A DNA stretch of 64,000 bases from NCBI RefSeq assembly GCF_020882245.1, contig NC_083598.1, positions 87,425,714-87,489,713 of the forward strand, given 5' to 3'. A model generated the notes under the pieces. The model ran no database searches. It was not told where the DNA came from and worked only from the letters and a program-made list of their open reading frames with translations. This document shows, one piece after another, positions 1-14,100 of the stretch; position 1 is the stretch's first letter, and each line of letters begins with the position of its first letter. The translations under genes were made by a program, and so were the position numbers. This stretch comes from Rhopalosiphum padi. Lineage: Eukaryota > Arthropoda > Insecta > Hemiptera > Aphididae.

Positions 1-446
1 AAATCAACTAATTGATATTTGGCTACAGTAAAACAATTCTTCGTAAATAGGGATTGGCTATATGATTTATCTACACAAGTGCACAATATGTAAGTCATCT
101 AACAATGATCCAAGCTAATAATGAATAAACAAATCATTAAATATTTCTCTGAGATAAATTCTTTTATTCCAAGAATAAAAATCTATAACGTTTATTTAAG
201 TTCAAATTGATAAAAATACTTGTATGAATCTTTTTAATATTAATTAAAAGTAGTAAATTATAATAATAAGTTAGATATTCTGCCGTGTTGGTACTACAAA
301 CAATATTATAAACATTTCGGTATCTAATATTTTTATTTTTTCGAAGTACCAGTTTTTTTAATTGACTTTTAAATTTTAAAAATAAAGTGAACCTAACCTA
401 ACCTAATTCGATTACACAAATCGAAATAAATTATTTAAATATTATA
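1..446. other. AT-rich intergenic sequence
   Basis: No coding signal is seen. It contains three adjacent CCTAA units (about 392-408), too few to call a telomere-type array. Confidence 0.5.
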
Positions 447-903
447 TACAAGGTGATTTTTTTATCAAACGTCAATCATTTTTTTTAAATCTCTATTAAC
501 GTTATTGAAATAATTTTTTTTACATGAATACATAATATTTTTCCGAGTACTTCGATGTATAAAAATCGAAATTCGGATAAGTAGTTTATGAATTATAAGT
601 ATTTAAGGTTTAGGTTAGCGGACAGGGATACATTACCCCGCAAAATGTTGGTCTACTATCTCATCAAAACTTTAAACACTTATAACTTAAAAACTATAGA
701 TACTCGTCTAAATTTTGATTTTAATGTATTAAAATACTCGGAAAAATCTTAAAACAGTTAAAACATTATAACGATAAAAAATATAAAAATATATTTTTTT
801 AAGAATGTTCATTTTTTCGACTGGAAATTATGTAAAAATCATGTTTTCAAAGACTTTAATGTATTTTTAAATAATAGTTGTTCAATAAAAGAATCACCTT
901 GTA
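447..903. mobile_element. MITE-like element, TA-flanked, copy 1
   Basis: The left end reads TACAAGGTGATT and the right end AATCACCTTGTA, a near-perfect inverted pair flanked by TATA on both sides, which fits a TA target duplication. The 457-bp interior has no ORF. Its core (about 620-655) contains a CCCCGCAAAATGTTGG-like stretch that reappears in reverse orientation in the element at 19897-20449. It is probably a non-autonomous DNA transposon of Tc1/mariner-like target preference; the superfamily is inferred only from the TA flanks. Confidence 0.7.
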
Positions 904-3900
904 TATATTCGTAATTAGGAAGTTTTAAAATCTGAAAGTCTTTGATCAAATTATTTTTTGTTATATTCTGGTTTTAGATTTATATAATAGTCTTACTCAG
1001 TCTTATAATAATAGTTAAACATTGTTTTTATAACTGCAATTCGTTAATGGTATATATGGTGCGTAAGCATTTTGAAAACATATTTATATGTACGTATATA
1101 TTTTATTATTATTATTATATTAGACACTCCTACCTCATTTTATAACTATAAAACCTCGGGGTATATAAATCGTGTAAAAAAAAATTACGATATTTGTAAC
1201 CTACTCACGATTTAAAGAAATAATATTTTATTAGAAAAATCAAATATTAATACATATTCATCGATGTATAATCAATCTATGGAGTTAGGCCTATGTAATC
1301 ATAACGCCCACATTATTATTTACATCCAATATGTGCCGATCATGTAGCATACTAGGTACCTATAATATAATAGTATTATACGTTTTTCATTCATAAAAGA
1401 TTGGTAACCTATTCATAATCGTGTATTGAACATCATGATTGTTATTTATTATTTTGCTATTATAATAAATAAATAATGGTTTTTACATTATTTTTTTTTT
1501 TTTTATGTGTCTATATTTTGTCTATGGTGTGGTATAACTCAATATAACTCGTATAAGTATACGGAAATCATGCCATATTATTAAATTACTATAGATTTAT
1601 AAATATTAACATACATATATAATGTTAACTGTACATGATGAATCTTTTAGCAATGGACACATTCTAATCTGAAAAGTATTTAATTTCTTCGATAATTTCG
1701 TCTTAGAATATTTATTAGGATACGTGCAATTCCACAATGTAATATATCCCATATTTTTTTTTATACATTGGCACTGTTTATTATAGAGCCACTATCAATA
1801 TTTTGATGTTCATATGGGAATTTTAATTATTTTTTTATCTGAAGCAGAATGCGTAATCGTATGGAATGAATAGTTTTTTTTTTTTTGCTAATATTTAATT
1901 TTTTCTATAACAATATCAAAATTGTATAAAACGCATAATTCGTTCTTAAAGGGATTGAATTAACTGTTACAATAGCGAATTTATTTTCCTAGTTGAAAAA
2001 TGTATTTAGTCTAATGAATATAGTCACCATTAATATTATACATTTATACCTTTATATATTGTGTAGTATTACTTTTTAATAAAATATGTACACCATATAC
2101 AGTAGTATTATATTTATTATAATATAATATCGCATAAAAACACTTTAAATTATATTAGTACGTATGTTTAAATATCTAAAATGCATGACAAATTATGCGC
2201 ATAAACATAGTATAAACAACTACCTAGTAGATATGTAAAAAGTTATATGAAAAAACCATAAGGATATTAGAATGATTTTCTAAAGCATATAGTTTTAAAT
2301 TATTTTCAGAAGAAACGAAAGTAAAAACCAATATATATATATTGAAATACATCTCTACGTAAAACTTATTCGTAAAATGTTAATACTTCTTACAGCATAA
2401 TATAGCTATATAGAGGTACATGAATTATAATAAACCTACAACATAATTTATATTTTAAACGTGTGTGTCGAAATAAACAATGGACAAAAATGATAAATCA
2501 CTAGGAAATGATAAGACACATAGATCGAAAAGAACACCACGAACAATATTGTGAACTTATGTAGGTATAATAAGTGGAGATTTTTTTAAATTATAGACAT
2601 TTCGAACGATAAACAATGTTTCATTAATATTATTCAATATTTTTTGCTCTTCATAAATAAAGAATGATACGGACTATTATATTATATCGATAAAAATAAG
2701 TATGAAAAACTTATTTCAATGTAGGTGCTTAATTATTAATGGTAGAAAATTAATAGGTTTTAAATTGTAGATAAATTGTATTACGTTTGCTTGATTTTTT
2801 TTAGAAGTTTTATTTTGTACGTGGAAATATGTGACTACCAGAAGTGATATTTTAATTTTAATTTACGCTCTTTACCACCTTCTGTAATTTATCAGTTATA
2901 AAATATTTAATTAACTTTAAGAGTATATTGAATAAAAGTATTAACACCTTATAGGTATATTTACATTAAATTATTATTATTTTTAGCACTTTTATGGTAC
3001 AAATGATGTGTAGGTATTTTATGGATATGCTTTTATTAGTGTATAATATTAATCATTTTTTAAACGTAGTTTTAGTATTAAAAATATTATTAATTAACTT
3101 TTACTTATATATCAGAATGGTTATGCGTTAATAGTAGGTCACCGACATTTGATAAATCGTACAAATCCTATAAATCTAGATTAGAAATAAATACATTTAT
3201 ATTATTTTATCAATACTTATGCATTAATTTTATTAATTTCCAATTTAATGGATGTGGTTTTAGTTTTTAAAATCGATGTTATCCATAGTTATATCTAGGA
3301 TTAGAGGTCTATATTTAAACAAAATATTATCATAAAATTATTATTATTATCAAAATTATCACAATATTATCATCATTTCTTTATTGCTTGTCAAAAAAAA
3401 TGTCCTATATTAAACACAATAATACGCCTAAACTAAGTATAAAATAATACGAATTGAACATTATTCATTGTTAACTCATTAGTTGGTAAATGACTATTAA
3501 TAGGTATAGGTATGTACTGTTGTAATATTATTTACAATAAATTAAATACTTTTAAATATCAATTAAAATCGATTAATTGTCATCGATTTAAATAGCAATA
3601 TAGGATTCGAAAAAATAAAAGGTACACGATAAATGAATTAATAACGTTAAAAAAAATTATATATATTATATTGTAATACCGTATTAAATTAAATATAAAA
3701 CAAAGGAACAGAATCAAAAAAAAAATCTAAAAGTTATTATTATTATTTTACAATCGAACCGAATTGAATTACATTTGAGCCCATTTAAGAAGGTAACAAT
3801 AAAATTTTCCACTGATGAACCACTACATTATACGACGTTGTGGAAAATAAATATTAATGTGTTTATTATATATATAAAAAAAAAAGGATCCGTAAAAAAC

Positions 3901-4002
3901 ATACCTATCACGAGTCACGACTGCCGTATATACTTACAAAAAGCCATGTCTAACAAGTGTGTATTATGTTATTGGTTTCTCAATAACAAGATAAGATCAT
4001 AC

Positions 4003-4041
<39 letters not shown>

Positions 4042-5129
4042 GGAGGGTCGGGCCACAAAACCCTTAATTGTAGGACTGAGGAAATCCGAAAAAAAAAACA
4101 AATTAGTTTTACTGAATACTTAAAAGAAATCATCGGACCGGAACGAAGGGTATCCTATTGCTGCGGTAATACATGGTCAAAGAGATTGGTCGACTCATGA
4201 AGAGTAATGTTGCTTTAAACATGAAGTAGAAAAACACAAAACATTAAAATAATATTGAAATATTCTATTAGATGTAAAAGAAATAAAGAAGTTACCTAAT
4301 TAAACGTGTTAAAAGTTTTTGCTGATGATCTAAAATTTTCATAAAAAAAAAAAACCATACAATTTGAAGGCAAGCACTGATAACCTAATTAAAATTATAC
4401 ATATTAGTTTAAGATTCATAATAAAATAAAATATTATTATAGTGTAACCTTTAAATTTTTATTTTAATCTTAAAATTTAATACTTACTCGTTTTAGAAAA
4501 ATGAGATTACCTAAGATTTATTTTATAAATTTATAGAAAAATATTATACTACAATAACATACAAACTTTGAATCTTGCATATTTTTGAAGTATTTAACTT
4601 TTATCGATTTAAACTATTAAGTCAAACATTATGTGATAATAATTTTATATAGACATGTAGTTATTTTAAATTGTGTTTATTAGTATACAAATGCATATAT
4701 TTTTATAAAAAAAAAAAATTATATAATATATAATTATTTAAAATAATGAAAACAAAACGTTAAACAAAACAATTTATTGATTTATTTGTATACTTTATAC
4801 ATTATACACGCTTACATATTTAATAAATAATTACTATTTCAAGAACATTAAAATACAGCTTTATATTGTTTACATAGGAACGTATTGTTTAAACGAAAAG
4901 TATAATATACATTATAAAATGTAATCATCGCATATGTTACGTACGATATACGTATATATATACGTCGTGGTATAAGTGTCTGAAAAACATTAACGTATTT
5001 TTAAACGCCTTGTTAAATAAATACTTCAGTATCATTACCATATAGTACGTCCAGACAAATGGAAACGGAAAGAACATCTTGTATTATATTATCATGTGTT
5101 TTTAGTGATTTCAGTATTTTACATAGAAG
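904..5129. other. AT-rich intergenic sequence
   Basis: No supported gene was found in about 4.2 kb. It holds short A and T tracts and one GA microsatellite (4003-4048). The open frame across 3775-4200 starts with TTG and depends on the microsatellite for its length, so it is not treated as a gene. Confidence 0.5.
4003..4048. repeat. (GA)n microsatellite
   Basis: About 18 GA units, with one interruption near the right end, followed by a short G-rich stretch. Strand-biased purine tract. Confidence 0.9.
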
Positions 5130-5363
5130 TCAGCATTCGGTGGTCATCGGCCAAATATAAGTCAGCACAGAAATCGTTTTAACGACAATCGCATCTACGG
5201 CGCGGGCGGACCGCGATAAAGAAAAAATCGGGTGCGACGGTCGTGAGATTTCCTTCGACTGTTGAATCACTTGAATCAACACCAACACTAGCAAAAAAAA
5301 CGGTTTAGCCAGAGATCGCTTGTACGAGTAGCGACGAAGGAGAGGATCAATCGCCTTCCCCAT
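5130..5363 (-). CDS. possible small membrane or secreted protein, unrecognised
   Basis: A 77-codon frame opens with an ATG at 5363. It lies in a local island richer in G+C and CpG than its surroundings. The predicted peptide is basic at the N-terminus (RRYSYKR at residues 10-16), followed by a short hydrophobic core (residues 21-33, FFLLVLVLIQVI) like a signal anchor, then a Ser/Arg-rich middle and a Cys-ending C-terminus. No family is recognised and no clear splice sites frame it. It could be a real small ORF, part of a 5' exon of an unseen transcript, or chance. The CpG enrichment is the main reason to keep it. Confidence 0.22.
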   Translation of the reverse strand: MGKAIDPLLRRYSYKRSLAKPFFLLVLVLIQVIQQSKEISRPSHPIFSLSRSARAVDAIVVKTISVLTYIWPMTTEC

Positions 5364-6702
5364 ATTATCAAGTCCTGCTCGGCGTAGTGTTGTGGGTATA
5401 CCGTTACGAAGAATTTATCGATATTATTCTCGTACCGTATGTGCACAATGTTATGATAATTTATACGTATTTTGTATTTATACTATTATTATATCTACGA
5501 GGATTATACGTGAACATGCTTTACGGTATTTATATATTGTCGATAATTTATACGGGAAATTATTTCGAATAAAGAGCCAATAGAGTTAAAAAAAAAAAAA
5601 AAAAAAACTTGGAATACAAGTATTTGTGGAAGTAAGTTTCTTGATGAGAATATTGTATAAAAAACATAAGCGATTATTATGAGAACGTTTTTTCTCGATT
5701 AATCGTGAAACTTAGCAGTTTTATTGTTTTCTGCGAAGGAATTTCAGAGATACTAATAAACCGATCGCCATCAATTTTTTCATACTACTCATTATTCTTA
5801 CGTATAGGAGTAGTTGGTATTGTCTATCAAACGGTCGGTACCGACGACGACGGTGTAGGTCCGGTATGGAATATGCGAAGATAAACGATTTTAAAATATT
5901 CAAAGAAAATACTTGGGTTTCGTTGTGTTGTATGTACAATAATTAAAATTAAAATAAAATAAAAAATTTAGCGTGTATAGTATAGACAGGTACATAAACG
6001 AAGTACGTATAATATGCATAATACTTTTCTACTTGTATTGTATCAAATTTTAATATTACCTATCACAATATATTTAATTTATTTATATTTGAATTTAAAT
6101 GTATGGGTTTAAATTATATATTTTGTATACCTATGCAACTTGCTTAAAACTGTTTATCAGTATTGTCATTATTTTGCAACGGATTTTCATTTAGTATAAA
6201 AGTATAATAATAATTAATTTGTACATATTCATATTATGTAATATTATACTATATCCATTTAAAATTGAGAAATATTCAAATGTATAAAACTCAGAATTTG
6301 AATAGAGTACATTTTCACTAGAAATATCGATAGGAACATTGATTATTTAAATATTTAATTTTAGTTTTTAACTGCTATTTTTAATCGAAATAACTGTAAT
6401 TTTTATCGTGTTTTTAAACATTTGGAAACAATATAATTTAAAATTTTCGATTTTCGTAGTATTTCATAATTGTTGGAATTACCCGTGAATTTGTTACGAT
6501 AAAACGATAAAATAAACACAAAATAGAATTTATGTAGGAAATAACTTTATCACTGAAATATTTATTCAAACTACTTAAGTTATTTAAAATACAATTAGTG
6601 TTAATTAATCAAAATTTCATGAAATGTACTCAATTGTAGTTAACTTTTTGATATTCATACAATATAACAATATGTATTTCCATAAAAAATCATTCAATAG
6701 TC

Positions 6703-6737
<35 letters not shown>

Positions 6738-7786
6738 TTTGTATATACTTTATTGGTACTTAATACGTGATAGAAGTAATGACGTCATAAAAGCGATTAG
6801 TTATATTGAATATTGGCAATATTGCTAATATACTTTTTTTCTTGCCTAAAAAAATTTATAGGTATAATACATGTATAAGATAAATAATATAAATAATATA
6901 ATATTTTATAAACCTATAAAAATTGATTAGTAACCAACCTAAACTTTTCGTTTCTAACAATGCGTTTCCAGAAAATATGCTAAATGAAAGCAAATATCGA
7001 AATAATTTTTAAATTTGAATGTTGGTAATAATTTTAGTTTCACGAAAATAATAATTTCACAGGCATTTCGACATTATTGCTATAAGGATAAATTAAATTT
7101 ATAATCCATTACTTTAAACTTTAAATAAAGGTACGTACGTAATATTAATTTTTACTAGTAGTAGTCACTTTATGATATTTCACTTTACCCATTAATAAAT
7201 ATATATAATGTATATAATAAACTACAATTTATAGTTTTTTAATTACTTCTTTATTTATTAACAAATTATTAGTACGATAAAAAGGTTTTAGTTTATAACT
7301 AACTATTTTGAAATTAATTTCATTATTTATTTGCCTATCAATAAAGTTAATAATCGTCGTTCGAAAATAAACAGAAAATTAAAAAATTAAAAAATGATTA
7401 AGCAATAAACATTAACACCAACAATGTTTGTCTGAATAATTTAAAATCTCAAATTAGTTCTTGATTTTTAGTAATTTGATTTTTAGTCTACAATAATATT
7501 ATATTAAATAATAAATAAATACTAACTTCTATATTATACTTCCTACAATTGCAATTGTGTAAATATATGTAAATTATATTTATAATTATTACGTTTTTAT
7601 TGATTTGCTGACCTTTACCTATAATATTTGTATGTTGATATCGTCGAAATTATATAATCTGAATTGTTTTATAACTATGTGATGTAATTATTGCAGTTAA
7701 AAATTAAAATTAAAAAAATTACTATTTCTTTTTATTTATAAAACTCCACTGATGGCTGTTAGCAGTTCAGATTATTTATTTAGAAT
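5364..7786. other. AT-rich intergenic sequence
   Basis: No supported gene. It contains a 20-A run (5588-5607) and a TA microsatellite (6705-6735). Overlapping short frames at 5387-5583 and a minus frame at 5939-5721 have no coding character. Confidence 0.5.
6705..6735. repeat. (TA)n microsatellite
   Basis: About 15 uninterrupted TA units. Confidence 0.9.
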
Positions 7787-8352
7787 CAGTCTAGTAAAGT
7801 ACTCGAGTAAAAATATTCAAATATTTTTTAAGTACTCAAATAAGTATTCTAAATACTTTTGAAAATAATACATGGATAAAATATTTATACTTTCTCAAAG
7901 TATCTATATTTAAAATCAAATACTAATTTTTAAATATTTTTAATTTTTATTTAATAAATTTCCAATTTAATCACATTCAATAAAATAAATATTTAAATTA
8001 TGTAATAGTCGTAAATAATAGTGCATATTATTATTTTTTTATGTAACTTATACCCAACTAACAGTACAAATACGAATAATTTGATAATTAAAATAGATAA
8101 CCCATTTTTTATTTAAACCAAATCATTGGGTGTAAAATTCTCTGTACAATAAATGTAAGATATGAAAATTAAAAAAGAATTTATCCAGTTGATTTATAAG
8201 AAGAAAAAAATTGTAGAAAAATTAAAAGTATCTTCATTTGAATTCGTATTTGTATTTATATATTTTTTTTATTCTTAGTATTCAAATATATATTTTAAAT
8301 ACTGTGTGTAGCTGTACTTAAATACTTTTAAAAAGTATCTTTTACAAGACTG
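7787..8352. mobile_element. hAT-like non-autonomous element
   Basis: The left end CAGTCTAGTAAAGTACTC matches the inverted right end CAGTCTTGTAAAAGATAC. The next 30-40 bp on both sides are also related (repeated AAATACTTTT / AAGTACTC blocks), so long degenerate inverted termini are present. The flanking octamers TTTAGAAT (7779-7786) and TTAAGAAC (8353-8360) agree at 6 of 8 positions, as expected of an old hAT 8-bp duplication. The 566-bp interior has no transposase frame. Confidence 0.65.
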
Positions 8353-9198
8353 TTAAGAACGTGATCAAGTGAATGTCAGAATTTTTCACTAAGATATGTA
8401 TAGTAGAGTAGATCTTAATTTTCGTCATAGTAAAATAATTAGTTATTAAAAAAAAACTGATATATATTTTAATAGGTGGTTCCACTAAATTTACAATAAT
8501 AATATTAACTTCAACACTTCAAATACTACTAAGCAGTTACACACTTTACTAAAATAATAATTATTAATGTAATAATATGAATTGTTCTTAATTAAATGCA
8601 TTACACATTATATCAAGATAGGAGTTATATGTACAATTTATATTTAATCCTACATGTACCTATCTATGAAAAAGTTTGAATTAATTATTGTATTTTAGTA
8701 CCTAACTAAAAACTATACAGTGGTATGGCGTATGCTCTGTAGAACGCGAGGGCAAGTAGTGAGGTGACGAGACATAATTAACAGCTTTTCAGTTTTGAAC
8801 CATTTTTATTTTACTATTAAATTGTATACACCACCTAAGAATATAGGTACCTACATAATAATAATATAATGTATAAATAAATATGTAGGTACTCGTATAT
8901 GGTGATTAATTACAAACAAAATATAATCAACCGGTTTTTTTTTATTATTATTTATTATTCGGTTTCGGCGCAATCCATAAGCCATTCAGAATATAGAATC
9001 CGCTACGCGTTTATTTTTTTTTTTTCATTATTATGAATAATACATATAATGCGTTCACTTCACTATCGGCGGTTGTTCACTTCACTCGTTTATAATATGC
9101 TGGGGAGCTGACACAGATATTTTCGATGTATATCCAATGCTGAATGCATATGCGAATTTTTTAAGGGAATAAAATAAATCTAGATTAAACTGTACAAA
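8353..9198. other. AT-rich intergenic sequence
   Basis: No gene is seen. Around 9052-9092 the string GTTCACTTCACT occurs twice with a short GC-richer spacer. A CAGTGG string at about 8718 looks like a hAT terminus, but no partner end was found. Confidence 0.45.
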
Positions 9199-9321
9199 AT
9201 GATGTATCGCCGCATAAATCATAATTTCCTAACTGCGACGTTGTTTGTCAGACGCTTAATCCTTTTGGGACGTTTGTTAAAATTGGTATCGGTTGATTCG
9301 AGCCGCAGTGGCATAAAATAA
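9199..9321 (+). CDS. very small ORF (40 aa), doubtful
   Basis: Two consecutive ATGs (9199 and 9202) open a 40-codon frame that is rich in CpG-containing codons (CGC, GCG, ACG, TCG) compared with the flanks. The peptide is basic with a Leu-rich middle (LILLGRLLKLV). There is no recognisable domain and no good splice site. ORFs of this length are common by chance, so only the composition supports it. Confidence 0.12.
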   Translation: MMYRRINHNFLTATLFVRRLILLGRLLKLVSVDSSRSGIK

Positions 9322-10929
9322 AACGATATCATATTTCAAAGTATCGTAAGAAAAATATATACTTGCGAAAAATTATAATATAGTATTCATATATATATAT
9401 ATATATAATCAAAAGCTAAACGAATTGGACTCTGATATACCTACTTGAACTGTTTAATATTTAAATCAAATTATCATATTTGTTTCATACATGTAAAATT
9501 TTATAATTATTTATTACATGTTGTTATATTTTGTAATATTATGATTGTTTAAAAATAATTGTCAATTACATGAAAATAAAAACCACTTTAACAATCAACT
9601 TCATAACGCAGTAACGATCGACAAAATATAAACTTCTTTATTATTTCTACATTTTATCTAACTAGTTCATACAATTATGGGGTACGTTTATTATGCTTGC
9701 GAAATTGATTATATTTAGTGCTGATTTCTTTAACCTCAATGCAAGAAACATTGCTGTATTATATCATAACTTTGATTTATCGTACTAGGATAAAGCCTAG
9801 GAATATTGGTAAACGTTTGATTTATATTTTATTTGCTTGTAATATACTACTATCTACTGTGAAAGCAGTCTGTTAATGAATGGAGTCGCTCTATTCGTTA
9901 TTTGCCATTCAACTATTCATTATTGTACTAAACAAATCATATCAAGAGGATTTGCAACATATAATATTTTTATAAAAATGATGTTTAGATTTTTTTTAAA
10001 TACAATGAACTCCATACATGAACATATGAATTATAGAAACAATAAAATTATATAATTATAATTTTAAAAATGTGTATAAATTACTATACGGATAACACCT
10101 GCAGTAAATTTCAGATATAGAATAGTTTTAAAACCTAAATATATAAATTATATCATTGAATAAACGGTTTTTATATCACAAAACAATATTTTATACTTCC
10201 ATCGCAAATAATTAGAATACGACAAAATAGTAAAAAAAAAGATAATGCAACTAACTAATATTATAAATGCCTTATATTAGTTTCATTTTTGTTAAAAAAA
10301 AAATTGTATAAAAATAAAACTTGATAAGAATAAATAATATTTTATTGATTATAAAAGAATTACTTCCTAATTTTTCTAATGCAAATTAAAGTCATACAGT
10401 CAAAAAGTATTTGTCAAGTGTATTTCATAATTATTTATAATTATTCCGCGAATATGTAAATACCTAATAATCTATTATGGTTTTCCAAAATGATTTCAAA
10501 TTCGTGAATTATGATTTATAAAAACAAACTAAACCACGGATAAGCCAAGTCCACTTAGAAAAGTTGGAAATTATCCATAGTAATTTTACTATTTCAGTAG
10601 CCATGTTATGTTATAACTACCATCACATGAATATTATTATGTGTAAAATTCCAATGACCTAAAACAAGAGTACTTAAAAATCGTTTTGAAATATAATATC
10701 CAGACTTCCAGTTCAGAAAGGGGTCTCGTTTGCCGGATGAAAATACTTGTGAGATGTACTTTTGCACTCGGACCCATATAATAACGCATATATTATATTC
10801 CATTGACGATTGGTGTACTGTACATGCATGTGCGTATGCATATAATTATTATATTATGGTAAAAGTGAGATCATAAAAAAAAATACGACAACGATAGACC
10901 AATTAAGGATTTTATTTTTAGAAAAAAAA
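9322..10929. other. AT-rich intergenic sequence
   Basis: No supported gene. It holds an AT dinucleotide run at 9389-9407 and short A tracts. The minus frame at 10803-10606 overlaps no splice signals and is not supported. Confidence 0.5.
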
Positions 10930-11117
10930 CTTTTTAAGAGCCAATTAATGACAGCAGCAGCGGACATATGCGCGTATACGTACACATTGGCATCAAGCCG
11001 CTGGACTACGGAGATCGATGATCTCGCCTGTCGCGAATTTAGAGTCTGACCCCGAGACTTCCACCGGGACGGCTTCCAGAATTCAAGGTCAGTATACTCT
11101 GAATGATACTTATTCAT
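10930..11117 (-). other. GC/CpG-enriched island with unresolved ORF
   Basis: About 190 bp stand out from the AT-rich flanks and contain many CpG and codon-like triplets. On the minus strand a frame is open from 11117 to 10854, but only the first about 55 codons have coding-like composition (Arg/Ser-rich). The remaining codons are translated A/T tracts. On the plus strand two frames are also open for 25-35 codons. Strand and frame cannot be decided by eye. It may be an exon, a degraded coding relic or a regulatory island. Confidence 0.2.
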
Positions 11118-14100
11118 TTATTAGCTCCGGGACAAAATTATTATATATTAGCGACGGACAAAATATATTTCAGTAGTGTATAAAAACAAAGCTGAATGGA
11201 CACAAACCTTTTTGAATTTATTACTATACAGAGAATATATGTTTTAATCATTGAAATATTAAAAATGCAATTAATTCAGAATGTGTTTAAGCTGAAGTAT
11301 CTGTTGAAGTATCTTTAAAAATACTCTAAAAAAAATTATAAAATAAAAAATCATTAAATACCTCATTAAATTTCATTAGCTACTGATGTTTACACTTATC
11401 GCGTTATAGCTTATAATATTATGTACTTCTATAACAATTATTCATTCAATAATTGTCGAGTATATAAAATGTAGGTATATTATTATATAAAATAAATATA
11501 GAAAAAGTTAAAAATCAAATTTCAAGTTTCTTGAGATTAAATTATATTAAATATTCTAGTTATTTTATCTTTTAATAAATATAATTCAATTATATTGCCT
11601 ATATTACATTGTGTTGAATTATTCAACAACTTACAATAAAAGTACTTTCTTGCTTCCGTTATAAATTTATACATTACATATGACCTTTAAAAGTAGTTCA
11701 AACAATTTAAATCAATACTGAAAATTAGCATATTACACGCATTAATTAAAGATTACAAAGGGGTTCGTGAAACTTAAAAATGCGATAAACGTTAAATGAT
11801 TTTAACAATTTGAATTTGTAAAATCTATTTTATTAAACAGTTATTCGTATAAGTACTAGTGGAATAAGTATCATGAGAAAATATAAACTAAAACTTTGCT
11901 TTTAAGTACTTGTAGGTAGCACTCGAAAAATGTACAATAAACTTGATAGCATTATTAAACTTTAAAGATAGATTCTAAATGGAGTTTGATCAAATAAAAA
12001 ACGATTGAGATAATATTTAAAAAAAATATATTCTCGAACATTGATATTGTTAAGTTCTAAAAATGATTCGTCTTAAAAAAATGTGTTATTCGATTTATAA
12101 AGGCTCCATATGTCTTTAAATATTTGAACATTTTTTTTCATCGCCTTGTAAAATATATAATAAAATAAATATAATTATACATGTCGCATGATATCTAATA
12201 AAAAACTGAAATATTTTTGAAAAAACCCAAAATTAATTTATCGTTTCTTTAATAATATGTTGTTTTGGATTCAACTATCTTTTAAACTTATATGTTTCTA
12301 TACGTGGTACACATTGGTATGTAATTAGCACGTATTAATATTAATGAACCTATATGATCGCACTAATGTTCTTCTCGGGGCTAATAACATACCTAGATGT
12401 CAAATTCAAATGACAGTAAATATGTAATGCACGTGTTGCTTTAGTTGTTAATGAACGGTGTAAAGAATAAATTAAATGACTATACAGGAATACCACACGA
12501 ATAAAGGATAAAACAATAATTGTGTAACTATACGTCACACATTTTACTCTAGTTTATCACAATTAAATAACAATATACAACAAGTCGTTGTTGGCTTTAT
12601 ATAATTTTACAGGAATGGGTATATTATGCGTAATATTATGTACCAGACGTTTAATGATATTTTCAAAAATATTTTATATTTCTATTTCGATATAGAGCTT
12701 AACAGGATTATCATACATTCAACGTAGCAGTCAGTTTATCATGATAAAAACTAAATAATATAATTACTACACGACACAATAATGTTGAACACATTACATA
12801 AATAAAATAATTAATTATAAAACGTTCTGTTAACTATGTGCAGTACCTATATCATACAGTCAGTGGTCGTTCTTCGATCTCTGTAGAAATCTATACAGTG
12901 TATATAATATTCTTGCGGCAATGTCTTGGAATTTTTTAATCTTATGATGTTGTCATCCGGCTATTAAAAAATATGTTCAACTTTTACTCCGTTTAAAGCC
13001 ACTTATTTTTTAAAGTGCCGTCAAATTTCCAAATTGACGGATAAAAAACAATTATGAAAAGCAATCAGTTTTATCCCACGACGAAATTGTTAGTTTGTTA
13101 TTTATTTTTTACAACATACATTAGAACATTATGAACACTTAAAGTACACCTGAACATACGAGTTTATTATAAATTCAAATTATTTAAAATTATATAAACG
13201 AAATAAAAAATTAATCGAAGGGACAGCGAATAAATATTTCTCTCAAAAAAAACATGTCTGCTTTTGTCTATCATGAATTAATTAAGTAAATTAATTGTTA
13301 TCATTGTACGTAAAAATTCTTAAAATAGTAAATTTATTTTTTAAGATTACCTAAATACCCTTAGCTAATAAAATTGTATTTAAATTAAATTACATACTAC
13401 AATATATATATATATATAAATTAATGTCTTCAAGTTTTAATCCAATTTTGAACCCAATCCCCATAATATAGTCACACTCGACCTTGTCAGTAATCACTTT
13501 TCATTTAAGGACGAATCCGATAACACTGCGTGCAAATTTTGGCTTAGCCAGCAATTTTTCTCTCCTTTCCATAATTTTTACTGTTGGTTCTGGGTAATAA
13601 TGAAACGCTGACCCTATTTTATGCTGAACATTAAGCAATTGTTTTTTCATTCATTCATTGGACTGTAGATCTCATTCAACAAAATACTACGAAATTTTCC
13701 CCCTTTTTATTGAACTATAATATAGTATAATATAATAAATATGATATTATATTTCAACCAATAAAACTAAATGACTATACGTCATAATTCAATAATATTG
13801 ACTCGTTTAAACACGCTTTGATTGTTATGAATAATATAAATATATGAAACAATACTGGGACATTATGAAAAATAAATATTAATTTTTAATATTATATAAA
13901 CAACTAAGAATTTTTGAAAATAATATTAGTATTGTAATGATTTTCCTAACTGTATAGGTTCAATCATAAAAAAAAACGTATAATATATTATACATTTATA
14001 TTTAAAAATTAAATAATTTAATTAATAATAACCATAGAGTTTCCATAATAAACATAAAAAATATTCATTATTTTTTATAAAACATTTTGGATGACCACCA

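Noticed and set aside
392..408. (CCTAA)3, like the insect telomere unit
   Set aside because: Only three units, with similar two-unit occurrences at about 29199 and 54567. Not an array.
3775..4200. 141-codon plus frame
   Set aside because: It starts at TTG, and the GA microsatellite contributes its Arg-Glu run and much of the open length. No other coding character.
8718..9312. CAGTGG strings resembling hAT ends
   Set aside because: No inverted partner end and no matching 8-bp duplication could be found.
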